Assembly (NCBI GenBank): GCA_014529385.2 | Contig: CM043953.1 | Location: 110,860,549-110,924,548 of the forward strand | DNA length: 64,000 nucleotides | Direction of reading: 5' to 3' | DNA from: Adiantum capillus-veneris | Taxonomy: Eukaryota; Streptophyta; Polypodiopsida; Polypodiales; Pteridaceae | Notes under the pieces: model-generated | What the model saw: the letters and a program-made list of their open reading frames with translations, nothing else | What the model was told of the DNA's origin: nothing | Database searches by the model: none | Translations under genes and position numbers: made by a program | Shown: positions 1 through 11,543 of the stretch, piece after piece | How the letters are laid out: the number at the start of each line of letters is the position of its first letter | How positions within the stretch are numbered: position 1 is the stretch's first letter

Positions 1-109
1 CGGAGTTCCATTCGTAGAGGAAGACTGGCCATGACACTTATGAAAAAAAGTGAGAGAGATCAATGATGGAAGCCTAACTCTAAAGTCAGCTCTATAGAGG
101 CAGTCTTGT

Positions 110-1005
110 TGGATAACCTACCTTCTGATGTAAACATGGATGTAAAATCCTTGTACGGGGAAGTTGCAAGAGGTTGAAGTTGCCCTGGTAACTTGATCCT
201 TTCAGCTTTTATCCTGCTGACAAAAAAGACATTGCCTCACGTAGCGAAGTATGTCTCCTTTCATTCCATACCAAAAAATAACTCCTTTTGACAGCATGAA
301 GAGTCTTAGCATAGCCTGGATGTCCAGATGTACGGCTATCGTGTGCTTCATACAGAATAGCCTTCTTTAGAGCTGGGTCTCTGGGTACACAGAGTCTATG
401 TCTGTAGTAAAGACATCCTCCCATAAGAGAGTAATCTTTAGCTTCAGGCATCTTATTCTGCTGAACTAACGATACTATACGTTGGTACTTTGGATCTACC
501 AAGGATGCTTCTTTGATTCTATCCCAGATAAGGTTATTTGGAATAGAGATAGCTCCGAGAAAAGATTTTCGGCTAAGACCATCTGCAACTGCATTTTCCT
601 TCCCTGGTCGATACTTTATGTCAAGGTCATATTCTTGTAATAGCTCTATCCATCGCCGTTGTCGCATGTTGAGAATAGGTTGAGTAAAAATCCATTTTAA
701 GCTCTTGTGGTCAGTAAAACCAACTGAAACTTGCATTCGAGAAGATAATGTCTTCATAACTTCAACGCATGTATAAATGCTAAAAGTTCCAAATCATGAG
801 TAGGATAATTCTTCTCATGATCCCTCAGCTTTCGCGAAGTATACGCCAGCGGTCTTCCTTCTTGAGTAAGAACTCCGCCTAGAGAAAATTTTCTAGCATC
901 GTTTGCTGCTTCAAATTCCTTAATGAAATCTGGAAGCTTTAAAATATGAGCTGAGACCAAGAACTCTTTGAGCTTAGCAAAGCTAGACTCGTGCTCTGTC
1001 TTCAA
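110..1005 (-). pseudogene. E0 RNase H and integrase N-terminus (decayed)
   Basis: From 1005 downward on the minus strand, RNase H begins with FEAANDARKFSLGGVL and RPLAYTSRKL. After a frame change near 757 it continues with FTDHKSLKWIFTQ, RRWIELLQEYDLDIKYRPGK and NAVADGLSR, the usual gypsy RNase H end. The integrase H2C2 region follows (LYYRHRLCVP, AHDSRTSGHPGYAKT). A third frame near 110-230 reads KAERIKLPGQLQPL, typical of the linker before the integrase core. The catalytic core is mostly beyond the window. At least two frameshifts are present. Confidence 0.85.
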
Positions 1006-1871
1006 TTAGATCCTCATTCCTTTCTTCAGGAGTTCCGTCAAAGGTGCAACAATACGTGCATAATCCTTGACAAAAATCCTGTACCATCCCGTTATCCCAA
1101 GAAATCCTCTTACTTCACTGGGTGGATGGTTAAGGCCAATCAACGATATCGTTGAATTTGTCTGGGTCCACTGAAATCCCTTCGGCCGATATGACAAATC
1201 CAAGATAATTGACCTTTGGTGAGCAAAAGGTGCACTTGCTCTCTTTAGCGTAAAGTTGGTGTTCCCGAAGAAGATCAAGTACTTTGCAAACATGTTCTTC
1301 GTGATCTGCCTCATTCTTAAAATAGATTAGAATGTCATCAAAGAAAACCAAAACGAAATCATCCAGGTAAGGTCTGAAAATATCCTGCATAAGTCGGTTG
1401 AAGCTTGCAGGAGCATTTGTTAGACCAAAAGACATTACCTAGTGTTGAAAGCTGTCTTTGGAATATCTGATTCTTTGATCCTGATTTGTATCCTGACCTT
1501 AGATCAATCTTTGTAAACATTTTGGCGCCGTGGATTCTGTCCATGAGTTCCTCAATCCTTGGAATTGGATACTTGTTCTTGACAGTTACCTGGTTCAGTC
1601 CACGGTAATCTATGCATAGCCTTAAGGTTCCATCCTTCTTCTTCTGAAAAAGAACCGGTGCACCCCAAGGAGAAGTACTGGGTCGAATGAATCCTTGCTC
1701 AATGAGTTTCCTAAGTTGTTCCTTGAGTTCTATAGCTTGTGGAAGTGAAATTTTATAAGGTCTTTTTGAGATAGGTTCACATCCAGGGATAGTCTCAATC
1801 TCATGATCAACCTCTCTATGTGGCGGAAGATTCGTAAGGTCTTTAGGGAATACATCATCATACTCCCTCAA
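1006..1871 (-). pseudogene. E0 reverse transcriptase (frameshifted)
   Basis: RT starts with the conserved lead [12 protein letters not shown] and [11 protein letters not shown], then [43 protein letters not shown] and [10 protein letters not shown]. The frame is lost near 1440. It resumes in the 1130-1435 frame with [16 protein letters not shown] and the catalytic box FFDDILIYF, a standard Y/F-x-D-D, then the thumb ([15 protein letters not shown]). A third frame carries [16 protein letters not shown] toward the RNase H junction. RT copies the element RNA into DNA in virus-like particles. The two frame breaks mean no functional enzyme from this copy. Confidence 0.88.
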
Positions 1872-2164
1872 CCAGTTTGGTCAAAGTGAGGTATCTGATT
1901 GATCCACCTTGTTGAGCTTTACCGCATAAATTTGGTTCCCCTTTCTCAGTCCCTTCAAGAGTCTTCTCGCCTTACCTAGAGTAGCCCTAGGTCTCCCATT
2001 TTCCCCCTAGATTAAGGCTTCATTACCCAAGTTATCTGTAAAGGTAAAGTTCCCTTGTGCACAATGTATGTGGGCCTTATTTTGCTTTAGCCAGTCCATC
2101 CCTAGTATCCCATCAAAGAATCCTAAGGGTAGGGTTCGAAATTGGGCAGAAGCTGGGTGTCCCC

Positions 2165-2878
2165 CTAGATCAAAGTCGATTTTTCCTGCAGAGTGTTGAG
2201 ATACTCTTCCTTGCCATTTGCTAACTCTACAACTAGCTTGCTTGTTGGATACTTATCTAGCTTTAGCTTCCTCATGCATCTGGGTGAAAGAAATGAAAGA
2301 GTACTACCACAATCTATAAGGAAGTTAACTTGTTCACCTCTGAGAGATCGTGGCGTATGAATGACTGCGTATTGCTTGCAACCATTGGGGTTGTCAATTG
2401 TAGCATGCAAGGTTGCTCTCTCCACTACTTCGTCACCCACATTTGGTTGTACCACTGCGACATTCACTCTGGCGGTAGCTCCACACCCTCTCCCTCTGTT
2501 CATCCTTCCACGCCCTCCTCTTCCATTAGATTGGCCACGCCCATGGGCATTCAAGGGTATGGCATTGGCGTTGGTTGCCTGAGTGTTCCTGGGGCACTTG
2601 GATCTGTATTGTCCAAACTTGCAGCAACCATAGCATCGAACATTTGGGAACTCCATGGTTGTGGTGGTAGCCACAATAGGACGCTGGTCATATGCTTGGT
2701 TGGCTGGTCTGTTATTCCAATAATTTGTCCTTGCCCTCTTTGCCCAGTGATTCCTCCTATTTCGATTAACTTTTTGTACTTCAAGAGCTAGAGGTTTGGC
2801 CCTCAACAGGCATCCTGTAGTGTTGTTGGCCTGAGGGTTTCCAACCGCGTATTCAAAGGGTCGATTAGCCCTTGGCAA
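2165..2878 (-). pseudogene. E0 Gag zinc knuckle and aspartic protease
   Basis: One open frame of about 237 codons holds a basic, RG-rich stretch, a degenerate zinc knuckle CYGCCKFGQYRSKC near 2600-2640 (the usual His is Gln here), and the protease around NFLIDCGSTLSFLSP near 2300-2330. The protease motif is D-C-G-S rather than D-S/T-G-S/A, so its catalytic loop is changed. The frame overlaps the end of the gag frame (2803 onward), suggesting one original Gag-Pro reading frame now shifted. Normally the knuckle binds element RNA and the protease cuts the polyprotein. Confidence 0.8.
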
Positions 2879-3330
2879 AACCTCGCTACCTGTTGTTCTA
2901 AGGTCATCTTAGGAGCATATCTCCGAAGAGTGACAAAATTTTCATAATACTCTTCGACAGATGAAGTCAACTGCTGCCGAAGTGAAAAGAACTCATTCAT
3001 CTTCAAGGTTTTATAGGCGGGTGGTAAATAACGTTCCATTATTGCAGCTTTGATGTCTTCCCAGGATTGGGAAGATCCCTTAATATCCAAGTCCCTACAA
3101 TGTTGCTTCCACCATATCTTGGCATCGCCAGACATGCGGAACATCGCAAGCATAGTCTGATTCACGGGTTGGGTTCCCGCAGCTTCAAAGTAATCGTCCA
3201 TGGCTTCCATCCACACTTCTGCATCTCTCTCCACATTTGCCCCCTCGCCCTAAAAGAGTGGAGGTTGGGCTTGTTTAAGGAGGAGCTTCTTCTCTTGCGC
3301 TGCCAAGTAGAGAGCAGCAGGCGGTGCCTA
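2803..3330 (-). pseudogene. E0 Gag capsid region
   Basis: The minus-strand frame at 2803-3234 reads as a retrotransposon Gag domain (retrotrans_gag type): ERDAEVWMEAMDDYF, MLAMFRMSGDAKIWWKQH, SWEDIKAAIMERYLPP, LRQQLTSSVEEYYENF and RFCQGL. A stop codon just upstream, about 3245-3250, separates it from an in-phase lead (QAQPPLF) that belongs to the same domain, so the true start lies above 3300. Gag forms the particle shell. It is followed without a gap by the zinc knuckle/protease frame. Confidence 0.8.
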
Positions 3331-3552
3331 CATGGGTTATACAAGATTCTTGATACCATTACTTGGATTTTCAAAATAGACACGAGACTTTAAATAAAAT
3401 TCAAGATCCCACTTTATCAAGAGACAGAGATTCAGAGACAAAAAGCATTTTTATTGATGAAAATTTATTACAATCGAAACCCCTCAAGGCTTAGGATAAC
3501 TGATGATCAATTTATTACATGGATTTTTTTTTTAATTGCGTATAAGATACGC

Positions 3553-4056
3553 CTAGCAGATTGTGTTCACATGATACTCTACTTTATTTGTGAAGTAGTT
3601 TCTGTAATCATCCTTGAGTGGATAATAAACTATGGTGTCAAGCCGAGATTCTTCTTTTGGTACTCCAAAAGTTCTGACTCTGTTTGCTGGGATTACATTG
3701 GTGACCTTCTCCAAAAGCCACTCGTTGAGGGTTTGATTGGTGTCGTCTAAGACAGTCAGGTCCAATCGAGTAGGCAACAAGTAGAATATCTCCACCACCC
3801 TCAACTCTTCTCCCCAACGTAACTTCTTCAAATCGGTAGCTAGACATCCTCGATTCCGAGCGTTGATGTAGTAAACCCCTCCAGCAAGTGTCCAATCAAG
3901 TCCCCATCCTCTATCGATGCGAGTGGAGTGTGGCGTATGAGCCTTCATCAGTATCTCCATGACATCTCACATGAATTGGTAAACTGGGGATCGTCGAGCT
4001 TGCTCGTAAATAAGCTCAAACACTTGGAACTTTTGATATTCTAGCACGAGATCTTC
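3553..4056 (-). CDS. Unknown pre-gag ORF of E0 (candidate exon 2)
   Basis: The minus-strand ATG ORF at 3960-3553 encodes 135 aa with motifs GWGLDWTLAGGVYYINARNR, LRWGEELRVVEIFYLLPTR and NEWLLEKVTNVIPANRVRTF. I do not recognise the family. The same frame stays open upstream to 4056 except for one TGA (3969-3967). At 4058/4057 it meets a good 3' splice site (TTAGTGTTGTAG, then GAAGAT), preceded directly by a stop in phase. This fits an exon joined in phase 0 to the LTR exon at 5250-5347. It sits between PBS and gag, where some gypsy lineages carry extra ORFs. Splicing is inferred, not seen. Confidence 0.5.
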
Positions 4057-4156
4057 CTACAACACTAATGCAAGGAATTCGGATCAGCTACCTAAATATT
4101 TTTAGTTCCTTTTTAAATATTCAAACAATACGAATTTATTTCTCAGTCTAACCTAA

Positions 4157-4168
4157 GCTCTGATACCA
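4157..4168 (-). other. Primer-binding site, initiator tRNA-Met (E0)
   Basis: The minus strand reads TGGTATCAGAGC, the canonical complement of the plant initiator tRNA-Met 3' end, two bases inside the LTR end (…GACCTCACA, CC, PBS). This fixes strand and LTR boundary. Confidence 0.93.
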
Positions 4169-4170
4169 GG

Positions 4171-5347
4171 TGTGAGGTCCCCACCCCGCTGTATCAAACG
4201 GCGGATCTGATGGTGAACCTGGTGGCCACTAGATCTATAGCGGAAGAAAACAAAGTGGTTCAGGGTTCAACTAGCGGACGATCTATCATCACAAAGTGAG
4301 TCGAGTTCGAGCCTACTAGCAATGAGATCTAGCTCCACCTCGCAAGGGAAGCGTACTTAACCTATCTAGCGATCCTAAGACCCACCTTCCAAGAGGAGAG
4401 AAATCCCAAGTGCCTTTTTTTCCATGTTTCAGAGGCACGTACACTTGAGACTTCGCCGCTCTAGGGGCAATGAGTATCACTAGTATCGATTTAAACACTA
4501 TGGGGACAGAGAGTTCCTGACCAATCGAAAGCACCCTTCTCATAGGCATTGGAAACCTAAGCCAAGCCCCCACTTTCCCACACTCACACTTCCTTGTGTG
4601 TCCTAATTACTACCACAATGATTGTTCAATTTAAACATTCCTTGATTAGATTCTGAATCACAATGTTCGTTAAGACAGCCCTTCAATCAGTCTTGCAAAT
4701 CGGCACCAAGACAGTATTCTAGTAAAAATTCTACTCAAACTTATTCATTAAAATTCCAATGTTCTGGAGGTACAACATCCCCCCTCCAGCGAGAGTTTAC
4801 TCCTCCCGTTGTCGCCTAGCTGCCCATACAACTAGGTATGTCCATTGGATAGAAAGCAGGACATGGACATTCCCACCGCATAGAAAGCAAGACGTGGGTT
4901 CCCACCGCATAGAAAGCAAGTCGTGGGTATCCACGGCATAGAAAGCAAGTCGTGGATTCAAGAGCCCTAAACTAGGAACTCTGCCCCCTGATCAGGAGGG
5001 GGTTCACGACTAATTCAACATTGGAAATAGAATGAACATGTCGAGCTAAATTTTCTCTAACAGACATTCTTTCCTAGTACAAACAGTAAATCCGTCAACC
5101 ATTTCTTTCCTACTTTAGACTTTAATATACCAATGAATTCAAATGCCGAGGTTTCCGTCGGATTTATCCAATATGTTTGGGGATATGTTCTTTCCTAGCT
5201 AAGCGTGTGCAATGTTAAATTAAACAACTTGAATATAATTGTGACCTACCTCTTCCATTTCTTCGTCAATGGCCCGTGAGATGGCTAGTGCTTGTTCGTA
5301 CATGGGAGCTTTTCCTTTTCCATTCACATTGCTCGTTCCCGCCTCGC
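4171..5347 (-). repeat. E0 5' LTR, 3' portion (truncated)
   Basis: On the minus strand the LTR ends with GGTGGGGACCTCACA at 4171, next to the PBS. The full ~1.18 kb is homologous, in opposite orientation, to 43974-45154, the 3' part of the solo LTR. Shared landmarks include the ATG-exon remnant, its splice donor, and blocks near 4780-4930 and 44400-44480. The LTR's 5' ~1.6 kb is missing; homology stops at 5347/5348, where a protease relic of another family is joined. Confidence 0.88.
5250..5347 (-). CDS. LTR-embedded coding exon (E0), partial
   Basis: The minus strand is open and reads EAGTSNVNGKGK, then AISRAIDEEMEE, followed exactly by GTAGGT, a plausible 5' splice donor (GAAGAG/GTAGGT). 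The intact start of the same exon is in the solo LTR at 43931 (ATG GCC CCG). Joining it to 4056 keeps the frame (phase 0) and removes the LTR end and the PBS as a ~1.19-kb intron. Here the exon is cut at its 5' side by the junction at 5347. Confidence 0.5.
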
Positions 5348-6560
5348 CACAGATACCGATTCCCATCAACACTTTGGGATTAGATGACCAACAATGGAAA
5401 ATACCTAAAGATGCAGTTCAACAGATAATGACTGGTTAGATGGAATGGACCTTTACATCAAAGTACAACTCAACAATCATAGCACCAATGCTTTGGTCGA
5501 CACAGGAGCTAGAGTAAATGCAGTAAGTTATTCCACGTATAAGAAGGCAACAAGTCAAGCATTGACAACAGGAATAGTGACAATCAAAGGTTGCAACAAG
5601 AACCCAACTTCAACATTGGGAGTAGTCAACTTGAACGTGATAGTACATGCATGTTCATGTCCTCATCAGTTTGTATGCTTACCAGATGAACACATGAATG
5701 AGACGATGATTCTTGGAATTCCATGGATGTGAGCATACAAGGAAATACCATATTGGGATACAAATTAGCTAAAGCTATCACCTGAAGGCGGGAAACTCAT
5801 TGTTCCAATTGCACCAAGCAAGGAGAAATGGAAAATAAGCAATCAGCAGACCAAACCACAAAGTAGTCAATCTTCTCCATCCCCTCGACAAGCAAATGCT
5901 ACGAGTAGCATGCAAGGAGTCAGGCAAATTTGGGTACTAATGTACAGCTTAAGGATAAACCTATTCATATCTGGGTGCCTAAGACTTCATCGACAAAAGA
6001 AAAGAAGGTTCCAAGGGTTAAAACACAATGACGAGCATCTCCGTGCAAGGAACCTAACATGAAATTGGTTTAGAAGAAAAAAGAGCACTTATCTTCTCCA
6101 CTCACCATAAAACCAATCAAGAAATGGTGAGTTAAGTCTCAAAAGACTCCATCACACCATACAACACCAAGCAGACCGAGCTACCAATGGCCAGTAAAAG
6201 CTCGACAACAAACAAAAGTGCTACCAACAGCTCAAGCAATCAGTGTGCTAAAGCATCCGGATGGTACAATCAAACAGAGAGCACACAAGCTACAAGATTT
6301 GCTCTTTGGAGACATCGGCAACAAACCTCGACATCAGAAACCGTTGAGGTAATTACTGAAGACCCATCTCTTGCACAACATATTCGTTTGAATTTCATTA
6401 ATCTTCAAATCATGGTAGAGCCAACCACGACTATGCATAGACACGATTTTTCAACACATGCACAAATTCATCCCGGAGTACGCCATCTAGGATGGGTGGA
6501 AGGGCACTACGTACTAAGGAATTAAGGGCAATGTTTGAAGAGGGAGGAAAAAGTTCAATG
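5348..6560 (+). pseudogene. Gypsy protease relic, related to the 53-61 kb element
   Basis: The plus-strand frame 5445-5732 encodes a retroviral-type aspartic protease: IKVQLNNHSTNALVDTGARVN with the active-site DTGA, a central segment GVVNLNVIVHACSC, and MILGIPWM. It closely matches the inverted segment at 56785-57330. In-frame stops follow (TGA after GIPWM), and later frames (6187-6525 and the piece ending about 6560) are decayed. A purine-rich tract, GAGGGAGGAAAAAG near 6538-6551, precedes TGTTAACGTC and could be a polypurine tract before an LTR. The left border at 5348 abuts the truncated E0 LTR. Confidence 0.72.
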
Positions 6561-8760
6561 TTAACGTCTGATTTTTGCAAAATTACCTAATAATGCCCTT
6601 ATAATTCATCATCAAGGCAAAATTCATTGATAATATCTTCCCGATGAGTGTAAATAGTGTATATACTATCAAAAAATCACCAAAAATAGTCCTTTTTTGG
6701 GTACTTTTTCATCACTTTTATTAATAATGAGGCTTAAAAATAGAAAACTCCAACAAAAAAAAATAAAGCTGTGTTTTTCAATGGATTTTCTTAATTATTG
6801 GATTTTCACTTTACTTTTTTAGCGCATTTTGCTATTTTCTCTGATTTTTTCAAATAAACAGATCAAAAATTAATAATAAATAGCAAGCTAGCTCAGATGG
6901 AAAAACCGAAGACACGATGGTGATCAGAAAGACAAGGCGGACAAGCACAAAAATTTTCAATAAAATCAAAATATGGAAGCAGGAAGCCTAAATTAGGCGG
7001 CCATACCTACTTTTGCAAAATTCTTGCATAATGAGCTACAGGAATCCGATCAGGGAAATTCTAGAGTCTAACTTAGATTTCACAGCCTAGTAGGACTAAC
7101 AGGGGAATCTGGGGAAAATTGGTTCGGGAAGACCGGGTATAGACATCCAAAGTATAGACATATGGGGATAGACATCCAAAGTAGGCTAAAAACCACCTCA
7201 TTTCCACTTGCAGCCTTTACAGAGAGAGATTTCGACCTCTTTCGTGCAACTTTTCTGGAGTCCACAGTTGACTGTTTTCAGCGCTGTCTTACACAAAACA
7301 TGAGGGGTAAGTTCTTTACTCATCATTTATCCATTTTGTACAACAGGTAGCTAGTCTAAAGCCCTAGAAAAAACCCTAGAAACCGAACAGTGCAGGAAGA
7401 CCTACAACCAAAAACTGACCATAGCGGCCTGTCATCTCCACCAAATCAAATGGGATTTGAACCATAGCATGCCCTAACATAATAGAACCTTCCTATATCA
7501 TCAGTTGACCATTCGGCAGGGGTCGAGGGGGTCCCTAGTAGAAAAGCTAGGTTTTTGGCAAATGCCATAATTCTGATCTGACTCCACAGATGGCTTGCTT
7601 ATGAGGTCCATATACACTTGTATATGATTGGTTTAGTGAAATCAATCAAGCAAAGCCCTCAAAAAGCAGAGAACGGCTCAAAGACTACAAGGCGTCATAT
7701 TTGACATACGGGGTCAAACTGACTTCAAATGAGCCAGAATTGGACGAGTTGCTTCACGACTATATTGCGGACAAGTCCAAAGCCTCAAAGTTGACTAACC
7801 AACCCAATAGACAGTGTAGTCACAAAAAACAGTGATTTCAGAGTGGACAAAGCACAAACTAATGCCGGCATGACCAAACTTGACCAAATTCAATTTAGGA
7901 CTTGTTTTAGGTGTATAGAGTGTGTCTAGGTCAAAATTTGTAAGTTTTGCAAAGAATTTGTCACTGTAGTAAATAATCACGATGATCTACTTTTGTATGA
8001 TTTTTTCTTGGAAATTGTCACATCACCTCACCTATCATGTGTACACACCTATTACATGCCAAAAATCAAGTATGAGCCAAAATGAGCACCTATAACTTGG
8101 AAAATTTCCAGAAAACACAAAGAAGTCTTTGCAAGCCAATTTTTGGATTATGGAAAACATTTCTTGATCCAAATCACCTCATATCTCATACACAGGGTCT
8201 ATACAATGCCTAGAACCAATTTGTACCAAAAAATGTTGATTTTGGTAGAAAAGTTAATAATCGCGATTATTTACTTTCTAGCCAAAATTGGGGAGTTTGG
8301 ATAATTTGCCATCATACATCCAAAGTACATGATGTGTTAAGCCCACTAGCGAAGTTTGAACCAATTTGGAGCTCAAAATCTCAAATTTCCTTTATATCTA
8401 TTGTTTCAGAGACCTAGAGCCAAAATCTGGTACCATTTTCACCCTATGCATCCAAATGATCCCATATTTCACTCAGAGCATGTATTTGGTATATAATTCA
8501 AGCCTGTGATGCCAAGTTTGCAAAAAGTTGAAAAAAATACTCACCTGTAAATAATCGCGATTATTTACTTTGGTTGCAAAAACTTGTTTTGACTTTATAG
8601 TTTTGTTCCTTGCTGCCAGCACATGTTTTTATGCATCTATGCTTGTTCAGAAATTGATTTGAAGCAAATTGGACCAAAATTGTCAGCATTTCAGACTAAA
8701 GGACATTTCAGAGAAAATTCCGACAAATCTACTAAATTTTCACTCTATTCACTGAACAAG
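6561..8760. other. Non-coding stretch, possible LTR, with repeated palindromes
   Basis: No convincing protein. The sequence is AT-rich with many phrases of the type gaccaaacttgacc, as in plant LTRs. It follows a purine tract and begins TGTTAACGTC, so a decayed LTR is possible, but no partner copy or TSD was found. Three diverged blocks share a palindromic core about 284-294 bp apart (7969, 8253, 8547). Confidence 0.35.
8547..8568. repeat. 22-bp perfect palindrome with two diverged siblings
   Basis: The palindrome is centred on TCGCGA with arms GTAAATAATCG. A one-mismatch copy lies at 8253-8274 and a more diverged one at 7969-7990. Spacing is 284 and 294 bp, so these are likely cores of a decayed tandem repeat. 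Confidence 0.7.
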
Positions 8761-8764
8761 AGCC

Positions 8765-8899
8765 ATGCAAGTAGCAGAGAGGGCCAAGAAAAAGCTCAAC
8801 CAGAAGGAGAAGTTTCAGGAACTGCTCGCTTATCAATTGGATCTCGAATCAGTCAAAGCAACCTTGGAAGCATACCTCTCCAGAAAACAGCTAGAGTAA
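8765..8899 (+). CDS. Small coiled-coil-like ORF, 44 aa
   Basis: An ATG in a short frame encodes a charged helical peptide: MQVAERAKKKLNQKEKFQEL, then QLDLESVKATLEAYLSRKQL. It ends at a TAA that overlaps a donor-like AGA/GTAAGTT at 8896. The layout (short charged exon, donor, non-coding run) recalls the exon in the E0-family LTR. A second short ATG frame of 34 codons starts at 8979 (MTTSPCGPTLGDPNTFG). Not recognised; either could be the first exon of a decayed element whose later parts include 13110-14548. Confidence 0.3.
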   Translation: MQVAERAKKKLNQKEKFQELLAYQLDLESVKATLEAYLSRKQLE

Positions 8900-11543
8900 G
8901 TTGCCTTCTATGAGAGCCTCACCAGTGAGTGAAGAAGCACTATACCATGAAGCATTTCTTTGTTGACAATATAGAACTATGACTACTTCCCCTTGTGGCC
9001 CCACACTTGGTGATCCCAACACCTTTGGCACACATTTGGCTCTAGAAGAAGCCCCTACTATGAGGAGAGTTAATCCAACCTAAACTAACATAGGCCAAGG
9101 CCATGATTAGGTCCAAGAGTAGAAGCAAGACTTGCTTTGTGTCCTCTAGAGACATGCGGTTGGTGGATGCTTCAATTTTACATTTCTTTAGGATTGGCAG
9201 CTTACTTTGCAATCACCACATCAAAGTATTTTCACATATATTATGTGAGTAGCTCTACATGTTATTAAGACTTCCTCTTGCAAAAAGTTCATCTAAGGGG
9301 TTGCCTTCATTCCTTAGTTTTGTAAAATCCGTCATGATTTTTTCTCTACTAATAGGTGCGGAAAGGCATAAAGAAACGGCTTATTTTCTTTCGCTCAACA
9401 TACACATTGTTACCATGCCTGGAGTGGGTATGTCAATCTTCTTATTCTCTAAGTCAATCCAAACCCCAGACAATTTTACACACCATTGAGAAATAGCTAT
9501 CTAACCCTAAGACATTGCCCTATTATGAAATAACTATGTAGCTAGTAGATTCTTTGCCTCCAAGTAGATATCATTTTCCATGGCTAGCTTCTCACTATTC
9601 TCAACAAGTATGAATTGTATAAGAATTAAATAAACTTAGTGGCCTATTATGAAAGAAAAGTATGTAGCCAATATATTATTTCCTCAAAGTGGATATAATT
9701 TTCCATGGCTAACTTCTCACTATTGTCAACAAGTATGAATTGTGTCAGTCGTGAGCATTGAATCAACTCATCACATAATTATAATAGGTTTTGCAAGTGC
9801 ACTTTTTCATTTATGAAACTCTAGAGTAGGATATCCATGCGATACTTGCTAGTGGTTAACTTATCATGCCACGCTTGGTATTCATGATTCTTGAATGAGT
9901 CTATGTGACTTGCTCATTTTCCCTCATTTGGGCACACTAGCCCTTGAACTTGTCCACATGGCTACCTAATGTTCAACGCCTAATGGGCTCCATCATGGTT
10001 GGAATAATAAAGGATAGAATATTGGGAGCACCTTGGGTTACAAAGTAATAGTGCATAAGAGAGGATGTGTGCCAAGCACTTGCTCCACCACTTTCTTTAC
10101 TAGCCAAAACTCCTACTTAGATATGGCATGCAACTGATGTAGATACTAAAGTCAACATGTAGTTTTCTAGACCCTTTAGATTGTTTTAGGGATTGGAGAT
10201 TACTCTACTTGTTGGTCCAATGGTCCTTTTTTAATGTCTATTGCTTCACTCATGATGTGCCATACCTATTTTTAGTAGTCTTCCATGTATTTATAGCTTT
10301 CATTGTTCCCAAGGAGGAGCTCTTTGGAGATGGCTATGCTTAGCATACCCCATCATTCAATGTGCTTGTCATCTTTTTTTAGAAAATTGCTGTGAAAAAT
10401 CAAAACTAGGGGGTTTTCTAGTACCTAAATGTAGCTAGGATGAGGTGGTGCTTGAAATTTTGCCAAATTGTGAGAGTAATATTCAAGCCATCCCTTGGTG
10501 AACTCTTTGATCCTCAACTTCATGGTTTGCAATATTTTAGGGCTTATGTGGTCCTTTGCATGGTGATTTTCAATCAAAATTCATCATCCTCCTTTGTTTT
10601 TTTCTTTGGATTTCCTTTTGAAGCTAGTACCATTCCTTGCAAATGTATTTCTTTTGTTTGCTTATAGCCGCATTTTGTTTAAGTAGATGCTTTACCCAGT
10701 GCTTGCCTATCATCCTATCCTAACTAACTGCAGGGCCTGTATGATGACAAACACTTTACTTAATGTTTCATCCCTTTGCATGAACCTTTTTTAAGAGTTT
10801 CCCTTAGTGGCTTGCTGTCTAGACTATCCCTTATGCTTGGATTCACTTTGAGGTTGAACTTTAGGTGCTTCTCTTCCCTTCCCCAGTTCAACTCCCATCA
10901 TGGATCCACCTATACTTCCCGCAACTAAAGGGCCCATGCCATGATCCTATCATCATTTCCAACATCTTGATCATGCTCTTCATTACTCTTCTTGTCCCCC
11001 TCCTCATCTTATCAGTTCTCTTGTCCGTCATCACCTTTAGTGGTGCTATCTTTATTATCCTTTTTGGGCGTGCTTTTTCAATCCTATTCTTGGAGGTTGT
11101 TGGGAAGTTATTGCACTCACCATGCCATCTATAAGCACTTTGGCATATTCTAGAAAGAATGTCTCATGCTATGTCTATCTCATCCACATTGATGTGAGAT
11201 CCTCCTTCATGCGAGTTATAAAGGATTTAAATTGATCTAGCAAGGATTGCTTGATTTACATTAGCATAGTAAGATCTTAATTGGTCTTGAACACTTTCCA
11301 TTAATTTTGCTAGGCTCTTGTTTTATTCTTGGATATTGTTAATGTTGACTTCCTGGTTTATAATTTCTTGGGTTACTCCTCCTTCTGGGTGTTTCTAGTT
11401 GTGTGCTAATCCACTAGATTCTTGCATTCTACCTTTGACTTGGCAAGTTTCTTCCTCATCAAGAATTTTTAGACGCCTACCTTTGACACTACAACACAAT
11501 GCTCATTTTTTTCAGACTATGCACAAATGTACTGAGAGAAATC

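Larger units (their letters stand above)
1..5347 (-). mobile_element. Ty3/gypsy LTR retrotransposon E0, 5' part
   Basis: Read on the minus strand this is the 5' part of one element: LTR (5347 to 4171), initiator-Met PBS (4168 to 4157), an unknown pre-gag ORF, gag, zinc knuckle and protease, RT, RNase H, then integrase, which runs off the window edge. The domain order protease-RT-RNase H-integrase is that of Ty3/gypsy (Metaviridae). The coding part has several frameshifts and stops, so this copy is dead. The LTR is cut at 5347/5348, where an unrelated protease relic begins; a full LTR of this family survives as the solo LTR at 42374-45154. The 3' end and 3' LTR are outside the window. Confidence 0.88.

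Noticed and set aside
2330-2791. Plus-strand ORF of 153 codons
   Set aside because: It is the antisense of the zinc knuckle/protease frame and has no domain.
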